Below, piece by piece: positions 27,201-35,132 of a DNA stretch of 44,480 nucleotides. This stretch comes from Pseudoduganella buxea. GTDB lineage: Bacteria; Pseudomonadota; Gammaproteobacteria; Burkholderiales; Burkholderiaceae_D. The position numbers were made by a program, and so were the translations under genes. The stretch is taken from positions 1-44,480 of the forward strand of contig NZ_WNKZ01000048.1 of NCBI RefSeq assembly GCF_009720835.1, read 5' to 3'. The stretch's first letter is position 1, and each line of letters starts with the position of its first letter. Under the pieces are notes generated by a model, which was not told the origin of the DNA, did no database searches, and was given only the letters and a program-made list of their open reading frames with translations.

Positions 27201-28394
27201 ATGGACATCGCACAGCTGCAGTTTCTCGTCGCTCAAGCCGAACCGGTGCAACGCGAGCTGCTGGCCGGCCTGCTGCGCAGCATCGGCGCGGAGCACGTTC
27301 ACCTGGCGCCCGATGGCCACGCGGCCCTGCGCGCCATCGATGGTGCCGCGCCGCCCATCGACATCGCCATCATCGACCTGGCCGTGCCGGGGATGGACGG
27401 ACTGGAACTGATCCGGCGCCTGGCCGAGCAGGGCTGCCGCGCCGGCCTCGTCGTCGTCGGCGCGCAAAGCGGCGACATCCTGTTCTCCGTCGAGACGATG
27501 GCGCTGGCCTATGGCGTCGACCTGCTCGGCACGATGGCCAAGCCGGCCACCGCGGCGCGGCTGCAAACCCTGATCGGCCATTACACGCCGCCCGGTACGC
27601 CGGACGTGGCGGCCGCCCATCCGCCGTTCACCTTCGCCGAAGTGGGGCGCGGCCTGCAGGCACGCGAGTTCGATCCCTTCTTCCAGCCCAAGATCGAGCT
27701 GGAAACGGGCGACGTGAAGGGCCTGGAAATGTTCGCCCGCTGGCGCCATCCGCAGCACGGCGTGCTGGGACCATCGGCCTTCGTGCCCGTGCTGGAAGCG
27801 AACGGGCGCATCGATTTCCTCGACTGGAGCATGATCGAGAAATCCGTCGGCGCCTGCCGCATCCTGCACGACCAGGGCATTCCCATCTCGTTTTCCGTCA
27901 ACGTCGACCCCAGCACCCTGGCGCACGAACAGTTCATCGGCCAGATCACGGCCTGCGTCGAGCGCCACCGCATCCTGCCCGCCTACATCACCTTCGAGAT
28001 CACGGAATCGTCCGTGCTGGCGACGGACCCGCACTTCCTGGAACGCCTGCTGCGTCTGCGCATGATGGGCTTCGGCCTGGCGGTGGACGACTACGGCACG
28101 GGCAGGTCGAACCTGCAGCTCCTGGCCAGCATCCCGTTTTCCGAACTGAAGATCGACCGCAGCTTCGTCGACGGCGCGTCGCGGAAGCGTGCCATCGGCA
28201 CCGTGCTGAAATCCTACCTGGGCCTGGCGCGCAGCCTGGACCGGCAGGCCTGCGCCGTTGGCGTCGAGACCAAGCAGGACTGGGATTTCCTGCAGGGCCT
28301 GGGCTGCACCTACGCGCAGGGCTACTACATCGCCAGCCCGATGCCGGTGGAGGACGTTCCCGGCTGGCTGGCGGACTGGCGGCAGTTCTTCTAG
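27201..28394 (+). CDS. Response regulator with EAL phosphodiesterase domain
   Basis: A 397-aa REC-EAL protein of the RocR/PvrR layout, predicted to degrade c-di-GMP under control of phosphorylation. The receiver (8-128) has phospho-acceptor D59 and K114. The EAL domain (about 145-395) reads EMF instead of EAL. The metal and catalytic residues are nonetheless all found: E176, N234, E266, D296/D297, K317, E356 and Q373. Loop 6 reads DDYGTGRSNL, close to the active consensus. It is therefore probably active. AGGAG precedes the ATG. No cognate kinase is adjacent; the orphan kinase at 10-11 kb is one candidate. Confidence 0.88.
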   Translation: MDIAQLQFLVAQAEPVQRELLAGLLRSIGAEHVHLAPDGHAALRAIDGAAPPIDIAIIDLAVPGMDGLELIRRLAEQGCRAGLVVVGAQSGDILFSVETMALAYGVDLLGTMAKPATAARLQTLIGHYTPPGTPDVAAAHPPFTFAEVGRGLQAREFDPFFQPKIELETGDVKGLEMFARWRHPQHGVLGPSAFVPVLEANGRIDFLDWSMIEKSVGACRILHDQGIPISFSVNVDPSTLAHEQFIGQITACVERHRILPAYITFEITESSVLATDPHFLERLLRLRMMGFGLAVDDYGTGRSNLQLLASIPFSELKIDRSFVDGASRKRAIGTVLKSYLGLARSLDRQACAVGVETKQDWDFLQGLGCTYAQGYYIASPMPVEDVPGWLADWRQFF

Positions 28395-28418
28395 CATCGC
28401 GGCCCCGGACGGACGCGC

Positions 28419-28880
28419 TCACATCCCCGGTGCCGGCGTCACGGGAATCGGGTTGCGCAGGCTGACATTGAGCATGTTCCAACCGCGGATCACGGCCACC
28501 GCATAGCCCAGCTGCGTGATTTCCTCATCGTTGAAGTGTTCCTTGAGCAGGGCAAAGTCGGCGTCGGAAGGGCTGCGTTGGGGGATGGCGTTGACGGCTT
28601 CAACCCAGTTCAGCGCGGCCCGTTCCCGTTCGCTGAAGAAGGGCGATTCGCGCCAGCCCGGCAGGGTGTTCAGGTGGCGCTGGTCGGCGCCGCCCTTGAC
28701 GAGCGCACGCCAGTGCATGTCGATGCAAAAGCCGCAGCCGTTGATCTGCGAGACGCGCAGGAACACCAGTTCGGCCAGTTGCGCGCCGAGCGATTCCTTG
28801 ACGGCAGCGGACAGGCCGACCATGGCTTTCATGCTGGCGGGAGCGAAGTTGAAGAAGGTGACGCGGGCTGCGTGGGTCAT
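28419..28880 (-). CDS. Carboxymuconolactone decarboxylase family (AhpD-like) protein
   Basis: A 153-aa protein of the CMD/AhpD fold. The redox motif CGFCIDMH, with CxxC and the following His, indicates an alkylhydroperoxidase-like peroxidase rather than a decarboxylase. It lies 97 bases downstream of the ECF41 sigma gene on the same strand, and proteins of this type are the classic linked target of ECF41 sigma factors. AGAGGAA precedes the ATG, and an ECF41-type promoter lies about 55-80 bases upstream. The physiological substrate is unknown. Confidence 0.9.
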   Translation of the reverse strand: MTHAARVTFFNFAPASMKAMVGLSAAVKESLGAQLAELVFLRVSQINGCGFCIDMHWRALVKGGADQRHLNTLPGWRESPFFSERERAALNWVEAVNAIPQRSPSDADFALLKEHFNDEEITQLGYAVAVIRGWNMLNVSLRNPIPVTPAPGM

Positions 28881-28935
28881 ATCGGTTCCTCTCTAAGGTG
28901 GCGGCGGGCGCCGTGTGCGCCTGCCATGACCATTA

Positions 28936-28961
28936 GACGAAGGGCCGTGCCGCCTGTGACA
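28936..28961 (-). promoter_or_regulatory. ECF41-type promoter for the CMD-family gene
   Basis: On the minus strand TGTCACA (28961-28955) and CGTC (28939-28936) are separated by 15 bp. This matches the published ECF41 target motif TGTCACA-N16-CGTC except for one base of spacing. It lies 56 bp before the gene start. Confidence 0.7.
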
Positions 28962-28977
28962 GAGTCGCGGAAGAACT

Positions 28978-29886
28978 TCAATCCAGGGGCGGGATGCCGG
29001 CCAGCTTGTCGGGATTGCGCACGACATAGACGGCGACGATCTTGCCGCCGTCGACGATGAAGCTCTGGGCCGACTCGATCGCCCCGTTCACGTAGCGCAG
29101 CAATCCCAACGCGCCGTTGATCCGCGCCAGCCGGTACGTGACCTGGCCGGGGAACTGGCTTTCCAGCCACCAGAACAGGCCGGCGATCCGGGCCGCGCCC
29201 TGCAGGATGCGGCCGAACGACGGCACCTTGCCACCGCCGTCCGAGACGAACTGCACGTCGCCGGCCAGGAAGGTCTTCATGGCCGCGCGGTCGCCGCCGG
29301 CAGCGGCCTGTATGAAACCCGTCAGTACTTCCCGGTGCACGTCGCGCGACACGACGAAGCGGGGCTGCTCCTGCCGCACCCGTTCCTGTGCGCGGTGCAC
29401 CAGCTGGCGGCAGGCTGCCTCGCTCTTTCCCAGGGTGGCGGCCAGGTCGGCGTAATCCTGGTCGAACACCTGTCGCATCAGGAAGGCGGCCCGTTCTTCC
29501 GGCGCCAGGCGCTCGAGCACCCACAGCATCGCCACCGACACGTCGCTGGCCAGTTCGGCTGCCGATTCCGGCGTGTGATGGTCCGCCTCCACCAGCGGCT
29601 CCGGCAGCCACCAGCCGATATACGCCTCCCGTTCGCTCTGGCGCGAGCGCAGGCGGTCGATTGCGAGGCGCGTCGTCGCCGTCACCAGCCACGCTTCGGC
29701 ATTCCGGACGACGGCGTGGTCGCTGCCGTGCCAGCGCAGCCAGGTGTCCTGTACGACGTCCTCGGCATCGGCGCGGGTGCCGAGCATGCGGTAGGCGATT
29801 GCGAACAGGCGGGGCCGCAGGGCGGCGAAGGTGGCGGCGGGGTCTGCCGTGGTGCCGGTCGTCGTGTCGGTCGTGGTGTCGGTCAT
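28978..29886 (-). CDS. ECF41 family sigma factor (SigJ-like)
   Basis: A 302-aa extracytoplasmic-function sigma factor with a fused regulatory tail. Sigma region 2 spans about 17-85 (RLFAIAYRMLGTRADAEDVVQ) and region 4 about 115-170. The linker carries WLPEPL, the ECF41 hallmark. The C-terminal SnoaL/NTF2-like domain has the other two ECF41 motifs, SDGGGKVP and NPDKL. In this family the tail acts as a built-in anti-sigma domain, so no separate anti-sigma factor is expected. The start at 29886 opens with DTTT repeats (12-bp units) and has no clear ribosome binding site. An ECF41 promoter lies just upstream, implying autoregulation. Confidence 0.93.
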   Translation of the reverse strand: MTDTTTDTTTGTTADPAATFAALRPRLFAIAYRMLGTRADAEDVVQDTWLRWHGSDHAVVRNAEAWLVTATTRLAIDRLRSRQSEREAYIGWWLPEPLVEADHHTPESAAELASDVSVAMLWVLERLAPEERAAFLMRQVFDQDYADLAATLGKSEAACRQLVHRAQERVRQEQPRFVVSRDVHREVLTGFIQAAAGGDRAAMKTFLAGDVQFVSDGGGKVPSFGRILQGAARIAGLFWWLESQFPGQVTYRLARINGALGLLRYVNGAIESAQSFIVDGGKIVAVYVVRNPDKLAGIPPLD

Positions 29887-29913
29887 GGCGTGATGGCGAG
29901 GAAATAAGGGCAA

Positions 29914-29940
29914 GACGGCCCGGCCGCTTCGTTTGTGACA
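29914..29940 (-). promoter_or_regulatory. ECF41-type autoregulatory promoter
   Basis: On the minus strand TGTCACA (29940-29934) and CGTC (29917-29914) are 16 bp apart, the exact ECF41 consensus spacing. It lies 28 bp before the sigma gene start. The -35 element is also part of a GTGAC-N5-GTCAC palindrome (29935-29949). Confidence 0.75.
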
Positions 29941-30049
29941 GGCCGTCACGCGTTTCCTGTCGCAAAGGTGTGGCCAGCCCATGCGCATCTTAACTACATT
30001 GACAAGCGGACAGCATACCAACTTTCAATATCACCTATCAGGAGTTCAC

Positions 30050-31060
30050 ATGGATTCGGACGACCAATTCGTGCAGGGCCGGCGGCGCTTCGTCGGCGCC
30101 GTGGCAAGCGGCATCGCCGCAGGAACGGCGGCCACGGCCGCGGGCGGCGCGCTGGCGCAGGGCCAGCCGCCGGCTCCGCCGGCAGGGCGCAAGCCGCCCC
30201 CCAACTATGCGAAGCCGCCGTTCCAGAAGCAGCGCCAGGAATGGCCTGGCCTGGCCGGCAAGATGACGCCGCGCCCGGATCACGGCGAAACCAGCTACCG
30301 GGGCAGCGGCCGGCTCAATGGCCGCAAGGCCCTGATCACGGGCGGCGATTCCGGCATCGGACGCGCCGCCGCCATCGCCTACGCGCGCGAAGGGGCGGAC
30401 GTGGCGATCAGCTACCTGGCAGCCGAGGAACCCGACGCCCGTGAGGTGGCGGACCTGATCAAGGCGGCGGGACGCAAGGCCGTGCTGCTGCCGGGCGACA
30501 TCCGCGACGAGGCCTTCTGCAAGAAGCTGGTGGACGACGCCGTGCGGCTGCTGGGCGGGCTCGATATCCTCGTCAGCAACGCGGCCAAGCAGCATACGGT
30601 GGAATCGATCCTGGACCTGACCACCGCCCAGTTCGACTGGACGATGAAGACCAACCTGTATGCGAACTTCTGGATCGCCAAGGCGGCCGTGGCGCAGATG
30701 AAGCCGGGCAGCGCCATCATCGTGACGGCCTCTGTGCAGGCCTACGATCCGTCGCCGAACCTGCTCGACTACGCCCAGACCAAGGCCGCCCAGGTGGCGT
30801 TCACGAAGGCGCTGGCGCAGCAGGTGGCCGAGAAGGGCATCCGCGTCAACGCGGTTGCGCCGGGTCCCGTCTGGACACCGCTGCAGGTGACGGGTGGGCA
30901 GACCCCGGAAGGGCTGGAAAAGTTCGGCGCGGACACGCCGATGAAGCGGCCCGGCCAGCCGGCCGAGCTGGCCAGCGTCTACGTCACCCTGGCGGCGGAC
31001 GACGCCAGCTACACGACGGGGCAGGTGTACGGCGTGGCGGGCGGCAGGGGCAATCCGTAA
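30050..31060 (+). CDS. Short-chain dehydrogenase with Tat-type signal
   Basis: A 336-aa SDR oxidoreductase of the general-stress-protein-39/YhdF type. The N-terminus holds a twin-arginine-like signal ([12 protein letters not shown], then a hydrophobic stretch to GALAQG at about residue 40), so the folded enzyme with its cofactor may be exported. A proline-rich linker follows. The Rossmann domain starts at about residue 85 with the cofactor motif TGGDSGIG. The catalytic serine is probably in TASVQAYDP and YxxxK is in [13 protein letters not shown] precedes the ATG. It diverges from the ECF41 gene across 163 bp, but I see no ECF41 motif facing it. Confidence 0.85.
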   Translation: MDSDDQFVQGRRRFVGAVASGIAAGTAATAAGGALAQGQPPAPPAGRKPPPNYAKPPFQKQRQEWPGLAGKMTPRPDHGETSYRGSGRLNGRKALITGGDSGIGRAAAIAYAREGADVAISYLAAEEPDAREVADLIKAAGRKAVLLPGDIRDEAFCKKLVDDAVRLLGGLDILVSNAAKQHTVESILDLTTAQFDWTMKTNLYANFWIAKAAVAQMKPGSAIIVTASVQAYDPSPNLLDYAQTKAAQVAFTKALAQQVAEKGIRVNAVAPGPVWTPLQVTGGQTPEGLEKFGADTPMKRPGQPAELASVYVTLAADDASYTTGQVYGVAGGRGNP

Positions 31061-31132
31061 TATTGGCCTGGACGCCAGCGGCGCGGCAGGCAATACTAAC
31101 GGTTGATTTTTTACCAACCAAAAGGAGTATTC

Positions 31133-31297
31133 ATGCGTCCATTCCACACCCTGCTGCTGGCTTGCGCCTGCCTGCTGACCACCGCCGTGTCGGCCGAGCC
31201 GGCGCCCGCGCCCGCGCCTACGCCGGAGCAGGCCGGACGGCCGGCCCCCGAGCCTGTATCGATCGAAGACGCTTGTCCCACCTGCGTGAACGAGTAA
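31133..31297 (+). CDS. Small exported protein, 54 aa
   Basis: The ATG at 31133 has an excellent AAAGGAG seven bases upstream. Residues 1-21 form a signal peptide (MRPFHTLLLACACLL, then TAVSA). The mature peptide of about 33 residues is proline/alanine-rich and ends in EDACPTCVNE with a CPTC pair. I do not recognise the family. The CxxC could bind metal or form a disulfide. A perfect hairpin closes the gene. Confidence 0.65.
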   Translation: MRPFHTLLLACACLLTTAVSAEPAPAPAPTPEQAGRPAPEPVSIEDACPTCVNE

Positions 31298-31305
31298 GGC
31301 CCGGC

Positions 31306-31330
31306 GCCGCGGCCCATGGCCGCGGCTGTT
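31306..31330. terminator. Hairpin between convergent genes
   Basis: GCCGCGGCC, loop CAT, GGCCGCGGC: a perfect 9-bp stem nine bases after the small-peptide stop, followed by TGTTT. It may end both this gene and the convergent M28 peptidase gene. Confidence 0.6.
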
Positions 31331-31345
31331 TCGCGGTTTCCCGTA

Positions 31346-32992
31346 TTACCGCTTGGCGGCCGCCGCGCCGCCCAGCTTCATCCCCTTCTTCCACGTCGGC
31401 ATCGTCGGCGCGTTCGCTACCGCATAGCCCAGGTTCAACGTGAACTGGGCCTGCTGCACCATGCCGGACAGGTCCCAGCTGGCGCGGTATTCGTCCGTCA
31501 CCTGGTGGTAGTCCTTCTTGAAGCCCACCATCTTCGCGCTTTCGGCCGCGTGGTCGTGGGCGAACTCGAAGTGACCGTCGCCCGAGAACACGGCCGAGCC
31601 CACGTTAAACGCGGGAATGCCGGCCTTGGCGAAATTGAAGTGGTCGGCGCGGAAGTAGGCGCCGGACAGGTCGGGAATCGTCGGCGCCAGTTTCAGGCCC
31701 ATCTTCCTGGCCACCTGGGCCGACGTCTCGTACAGGCTGCTGCGCTCGGCACCGGCCACGCCGATGTCGCGCGTGACGCCGACGAAGTTCATGCTGTCCA
31801 GGTTCAGGTCGGCGGCCGTCCGGTCCAGCGGGAAGACGGGGTCGGCCACGTAGGCGGCGCTGCCCAGCAGGCCCTGCTCCTCGGCGGCCGGCCACAGGAA
31901 CACCTGGCTGCGTCTGGCGGGGCGCTTCACCGCTTCGGCCGCCATCGCCAGCAATGCCGCCGTGCCGGAGGCGTTGTCGACAGCGCCGTTGTAGATGTGG
32001 TCGCGTCCATCCTTGGCGCCTTCGTCGATGCCCATATGGTCCCAGTGGGCCGAGTACACGACGGCCTGCTGTTTCAATTTCGGATCCGTGCCCGGCACGA
32101 TGCCGACGACATTGAACTGCTCCACCTGCCGGATCGTCGAGCGCAGCGTCACGTGCGTGCTCACCTTCAGGTCGACGGGCTTGAAGTCGCGCCGCTCGGC
32201 CTGGGCCCGCAGCACGTCCAGGTCGAAGCCGGCGGAGAGGAACAGTTCGCGCGCCATGTCCTCGTGCAGCCAGCCCTCGACCTGGTTGCCCGGGCCCTTC
32301 AAGTGGAAGCGCTCATGCGAGAAACCGTTGGCCGGCACGCTCCACGGATACGAGGCGGACGGCGTCGTGTGGATCAGCAGGGCGCCGGCCGCGCCACGGC
32401 GCACGGCTTCCTCGAACTTGTACAGCCAGCGGCCGTAATACGTGTAGGCCTTGCCGGCGAAGCGGTTCGGCTCGTCCGCCGTGGGCTGCGGGTCGTTGAC
32501 CATCATGACGAGGATCTTGCCCTTGACGTCGGCATCCTTGTAGTCGTCCCAGTTTTCCTCCTCGGCCTTGACGCCGTAGCCGACGAACAGCAGCGGCGCG
32601 TCGAACGACAGGCTGGCCTTGCCGCTGCCCGTGCCGAATACGATATCCTTGCCGGCAATGGGCATGATGCGCGTGGTGCCGGTGCGGAAGGTCACGCTGC
32701 TGTCCGGCAGCAGCTTGGAGCCCTCGAACTTGACGCTCTGGCGGTAACCGCCGGAAGGCATGGGTTTCAGGCCGATGATGGCCGCCTGGGTTTCCAGGTA
32801 GCGTACGGCCAGGTCGCCGCCGCGCTGGCCCGTGCCGCGTCCTTCGAGCAGGTCGTCGGCCAGGAAGGCCAGGTGGCCGCGCAGCACGGGTTCCGAAACG
32901 GTGGGCGTTTGCTGGGCGAAGGCGGCGCCGTTCAACAGGGTGGTGGCGATGGCGGCGGCGATGATCGAGGTTTGCATGGGTATTTTCTTCAT
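31346..32992 (-). CDS. Secreted M28 family zinc aminopeptidase
   Basis: A 548-aa exported peptidase. The signal peptide ends near residue 26 (GAAFA). A PA (protease-associated) insert lies at about 110-280. The M28 catalytic domain has the expected ligands: H316 and D318 in SAHWDHMG, bridging D339 in GAVDNASG, catalytic E371 with E372 in AAEEQGLLGS, D399 in NLDSMN, and H496 in YHQVTDEY. It is likely a periplasmic or extracellular aminopeptidase. A second ATG (codon 6) is possible and neither has a strong ribosome binding site. It stands alone between convergent and divergent neighbours. Confidence 0.92.
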   Translation of the reverse strand: MKKIPMQTSIIAAAIATTLLNGAAFAQQTPTVSEPVLRGHLAFLADDLLEGRGTGQRGGDLAVRYLETQAAIIGLKPMPSGGYRQSVKFEGSKLLPDSSVTFRTGTTRIMPIAGKDIVFGTGSGKASLSFDAPLLFVGYGVKAEEENWDDYKDADVKGKILVMMVNDPQPTADEPNRFAGKAYTYYGRWLYKFEEAVRRGAAGALLIHTTPSASYPWSVPANGFSHERFHLKGPGNQVEGWLHEDMARELFLSAGFDLDVLRAQAERRDFKPVDLKVSTHVTLRSTIRQVEQFNVVGIVPGTDPKLKQQAVVYSAHWDHMGIDEGAKDGRDHIYNGAVDNASGTAALLAMAAEAVKRPARRSQVFLWPAAEEQGLLGSAAYVADPVFPLDRTAADLNLDSMNFVGVTRDIGVAGAERSSLYETSAQVARKMGLKLAPTIPDLSGAYFRADHFNFAKAGIPAFNVGSAVFSGDGHFEFAHDHAAESAKMVGFKKDYHQVTDEYRASWDLSGMVQQAQFTLNLGYAVANAPTMPTWKKGMKLGGAAAAKR

Positions 32993-33185
32993 GGCGGATG
33001 ACGGACGAAGCCAGATGGTAACTCAGCGATGGCGTGCCGGGGGGCGACGGCCGGGGGTGCCCTGCCGTTTGATGTATCCCAAGAAGTCAAACGTAGCACT
33101 GGCAATCGCCCGGCGCTTTGTATAGGTTGAACCGATAGACCCAGGCGCCGGCTTCCGGCGCCGTACCCGATCGTGGAGGTTCTTG

Positions 33186-33530
33186 ATGAATATCGTATAC
33201 CGGTTCAAGCGGCCCCAGCCCATGACGGCGCCGGAGGCACCCAGCCGTCAAACGGTCCGCGCGCGGATCGTCAAGGCACTGAACAATCCCGCCTATAAAT
33301 TCCGCACCCTGTCCAGCGTCGCCGAGGAAGCGGGGCTGAGCGCGACCGTCGTGGCGCAACTGCTGCGCGACGACAAGGTACTGGCACGCACCGTCAAGCT
33401 GGTGCCGATCCGCGCCCCGGATGGCCGCGTGCTGCTGACCACCAAGGACCGCTTCGCCAACGAAGCGACGTTCAAGGAAAAATTCGTCGACTTCTTCGCG
33501 TCGGACCGGCCGAGGCTGGCCGATGCCTGA
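33186..33530 (+). CDS. Small HTH-like protein
   Basis: A 114-aa soluble protein I do not recognise by name. Residues 25-70 (RARIVKALNNPAYKFRTLSSVAEEAGLSATVVAQLL) have the spacing of a winged helix-turn-helix. The remainder, with RVLLTTKDRFAN, resembles the tail of small Burkholderiales DNA-binding proteins. GGAGG lies eight bases before the ATG. The last eight bases overlap the following membrane-protein gene, so the two are probably translated together. Confidence 0.65.
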   Translation: MNIVYRFKRPQPMTAPEAPSRQTVRARIVKALNNPAYKFRTLSSVAEEAGLSATVVAQLLRDDKVLARTVKLVPIRAPDGRVLLTTKDRFANEATFKEKFVDFFASDRPRLADA

Positions 33531-33903
33531 CGGTGCCGTCAATCCGTGGGGCATGCTGCTGCCGAACCAGCACCTGATCGCCATCGCCGTGTTAGGTGGC
33601 TTCGTGCTGTTCGGCTTCAAGCTGGCCGAGCATTTCGGGCGCCGCGAACAGGACAAGTTGCCCGTTGGGAAATATGTCGTCTTCGTCGTCACCTTGCTGC
33701 TGACCTTGCCACTGCTGGGCGGCTGCGTCACCGCCATTTACCTAATGAACGGTGACAAACTCAGCCCCATCCTGGCCCTGCAGGTGGGCCTGACGTCACC
33801 GGCCATCGTGCAAAGCCTGATCATTGCCGCCGCCAATTCCGTCAGCCGGCAGGCGCCAGCCACCCGGCTGCGGGCCGTCAGGCCGCCGGCACCCAGCGCT
33901 TAA
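33523..33903 (+). CDS. Small membrane protein, 126 aa
   Basis: Three hydrophobic segments (about residues 17-33, 50-75 and 82-103) are separated by short charged loops ([18 protein letters not shown] between the first two). The C-terminal tail is proline/alanine-rich. No family is recognised. It overlaps the HTH-like gene by eight bases. Its TAA stop overlaps the stop of the convergent ppsR by two bases, so the transcripts must overlap at their ends. Confidence 0.65.
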   Translation: MPDGAVNPWGMLLPNQHLIAIAVLGGFVLFGFKLAEHFGRREQDKLPVGKYVVFVVTLLLTLPLLGGCVTAIYLMNGDKLSPILALQVGLTSPAIVQSLIIAAANSVSRQAPATRLRAVRPPAPSA

Positions 33904-34754
33904 TACTCGCGCCGGTTCGGCTTGATTTCCTGCAGGATCGTCGTGGAGATCTCCTCGATCGACTTGGTGGTGGACGACAGCCAGCGGATGCCTTCCCGCT
34001 TCATCATCATTTCCGCCTCGTTCACTTCATAGCGGCAGTTCTCGATCGACGCATACTTGCTGCCGGCGCGGCGCTCGTTGCGGATTTCCGTCAGCCGCTC
34101 CGGCGTGATGGTCAGGCCGAAGATCTTGTTCTTGAACTCGTACAGGGCCGACGGCAGCTTGCCCCGTTCGAAGTCGTCCGGGATCAGGGGGTAGTTGGCC
34201 GCCTTGATGCCGTACTGCATCGCCAGGTACAGCGACGTGGGGGTCTTGCCCGAGCGCGACACGCCGACCAGGATCACGTCCGCGTCGGCCAGGTTGCGGT
34301 GCGACTGGCCGTCGTCGTGGGCCAGCGAGAAATTGATGGCCTCGATGCGGTTCTTGTATTCCTCGCTGTCGACGATATTGTGCGAGCGGCCGATGGTATG
34401 GGTCGACTTGACGCCCAGCTCCAGCTCCAGCGGCGCGACGAAGGTCTGGAACAGGTCCATGTGCATGCCGTTGCACTGGCGAATGATCGACGACAGCTCG
34501 GCCTGCACCAGGGTGCTGAAGATGATGGGGCGCTGGCCATCGACGGCCGCCATTTCGTTGATCTTGCGGGCCGCGTCGCGCGCCTTGTCCACCGTGTCGA
34601 TGAAGGGCAGGCGGATCTGGCGGAAACGCAGTTCGAACTGGGTCAGCACGGAATGGCCGAAGGTTTCCGCCGTGATGCCGGTGCCGTCGGAAACGAAGAA
34701 AACGGTGCGGGCGGTGGCAGGGCGCTGCTCCGCCGGGGATTGCTCTGGGGTCAT
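33900..34754 (-). CDS. ppsR: PEP synthase regulatory kinase/pyrophosphorylase
   Basis: A 284-aa bifunctional DUF299 protein. It inactivates PEP synthase by ADP-dependent phosphorylation of a threonine next to the catalytic histidine, and reactivates it by phosphate-dependent dephosphorylation. The N-terminal [13 protein letters not shown] and the P-loop [11 protein letters not shown] (164-174) are both present, and the length fits. It diverges from ppsA, its target, across a 378-bp gap, the standard arrangement in betaproteobacteria. Confidence 0.96.
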   Translation of the reverse strand: MTPEQSPAEQRPATARTVFFVSDGTGITAETFGHSVLTQFELRFRQIRLPFIDTVDKARDAARKINEMAAVDGQRPIIFSTLVQAELSSIIRQCNGMHMDLFQTFVAPLELELGVKSTHTIGRSHNIVDSEEYKNRIEAINFSLAHDDGQSHRNLADADVILVGVSRSGKTPTSLYLAMQYGIKAANYPLIPDDFERGKLPSALYEFKNKIFGLTITPERLTEIRNERRAGSKYASIENCRYEVNEAEMMMKREGIRWLSSTTKSIEEISTTILQEIKPNRREY

Positions 34755-35132
34755 GAGGAAGGGTTCTATAATTGTGAATCGTCAATTTCCGCCACAGGCT
34801 GTAAAATGGCCGGCAACAGTTCGATTGTGCTGCACGGCATGGAGAATAACAAGAAGCGCCGGCAGGCCTGTACAAGGATTATTGAGACACCCGCGAATCA
34901 GGACCGCGGCACGCAAGCTGGCCGTTGCGCAGCTGTAGCTTTACAGCGAGCACCGCAAGGCCAGCCGGAGACGGTGCGGCTGTTCACGGGCGCCTCGGGG
35001 TGAACTGGGTTTCCGCGATGGGGCGGTGTCGTTCGGCCAGGAGCTGCTGTCTGGAACAGCGGCCGGCCGGTGGCGTCGCGCAAGGGAAGTCGAGCACCCC
35101 AACACTGGTTTCTAAACAGTAAGGGTGTCATT
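34755..35132. other. Divergent ppsR/ppsA intergenic region
   Basis: This 378-bp gap must carry the promoters for both genes. An AT-rich patch (34765-34790, with TATAAT-like sequence) lies just before ppsR. I found no convincing -35/-10 pair, palindrome or terminator. An open frame of 65 codons from about 34807 lacks a ribosome binding site and is not called. Confidence 0.4.

Noticed and set aside
34807..35003. 65-codon open frame between ppsR and ppsA
   Set aside because: No ribosome binding site and low-complexity basic sequence in a promoter region.
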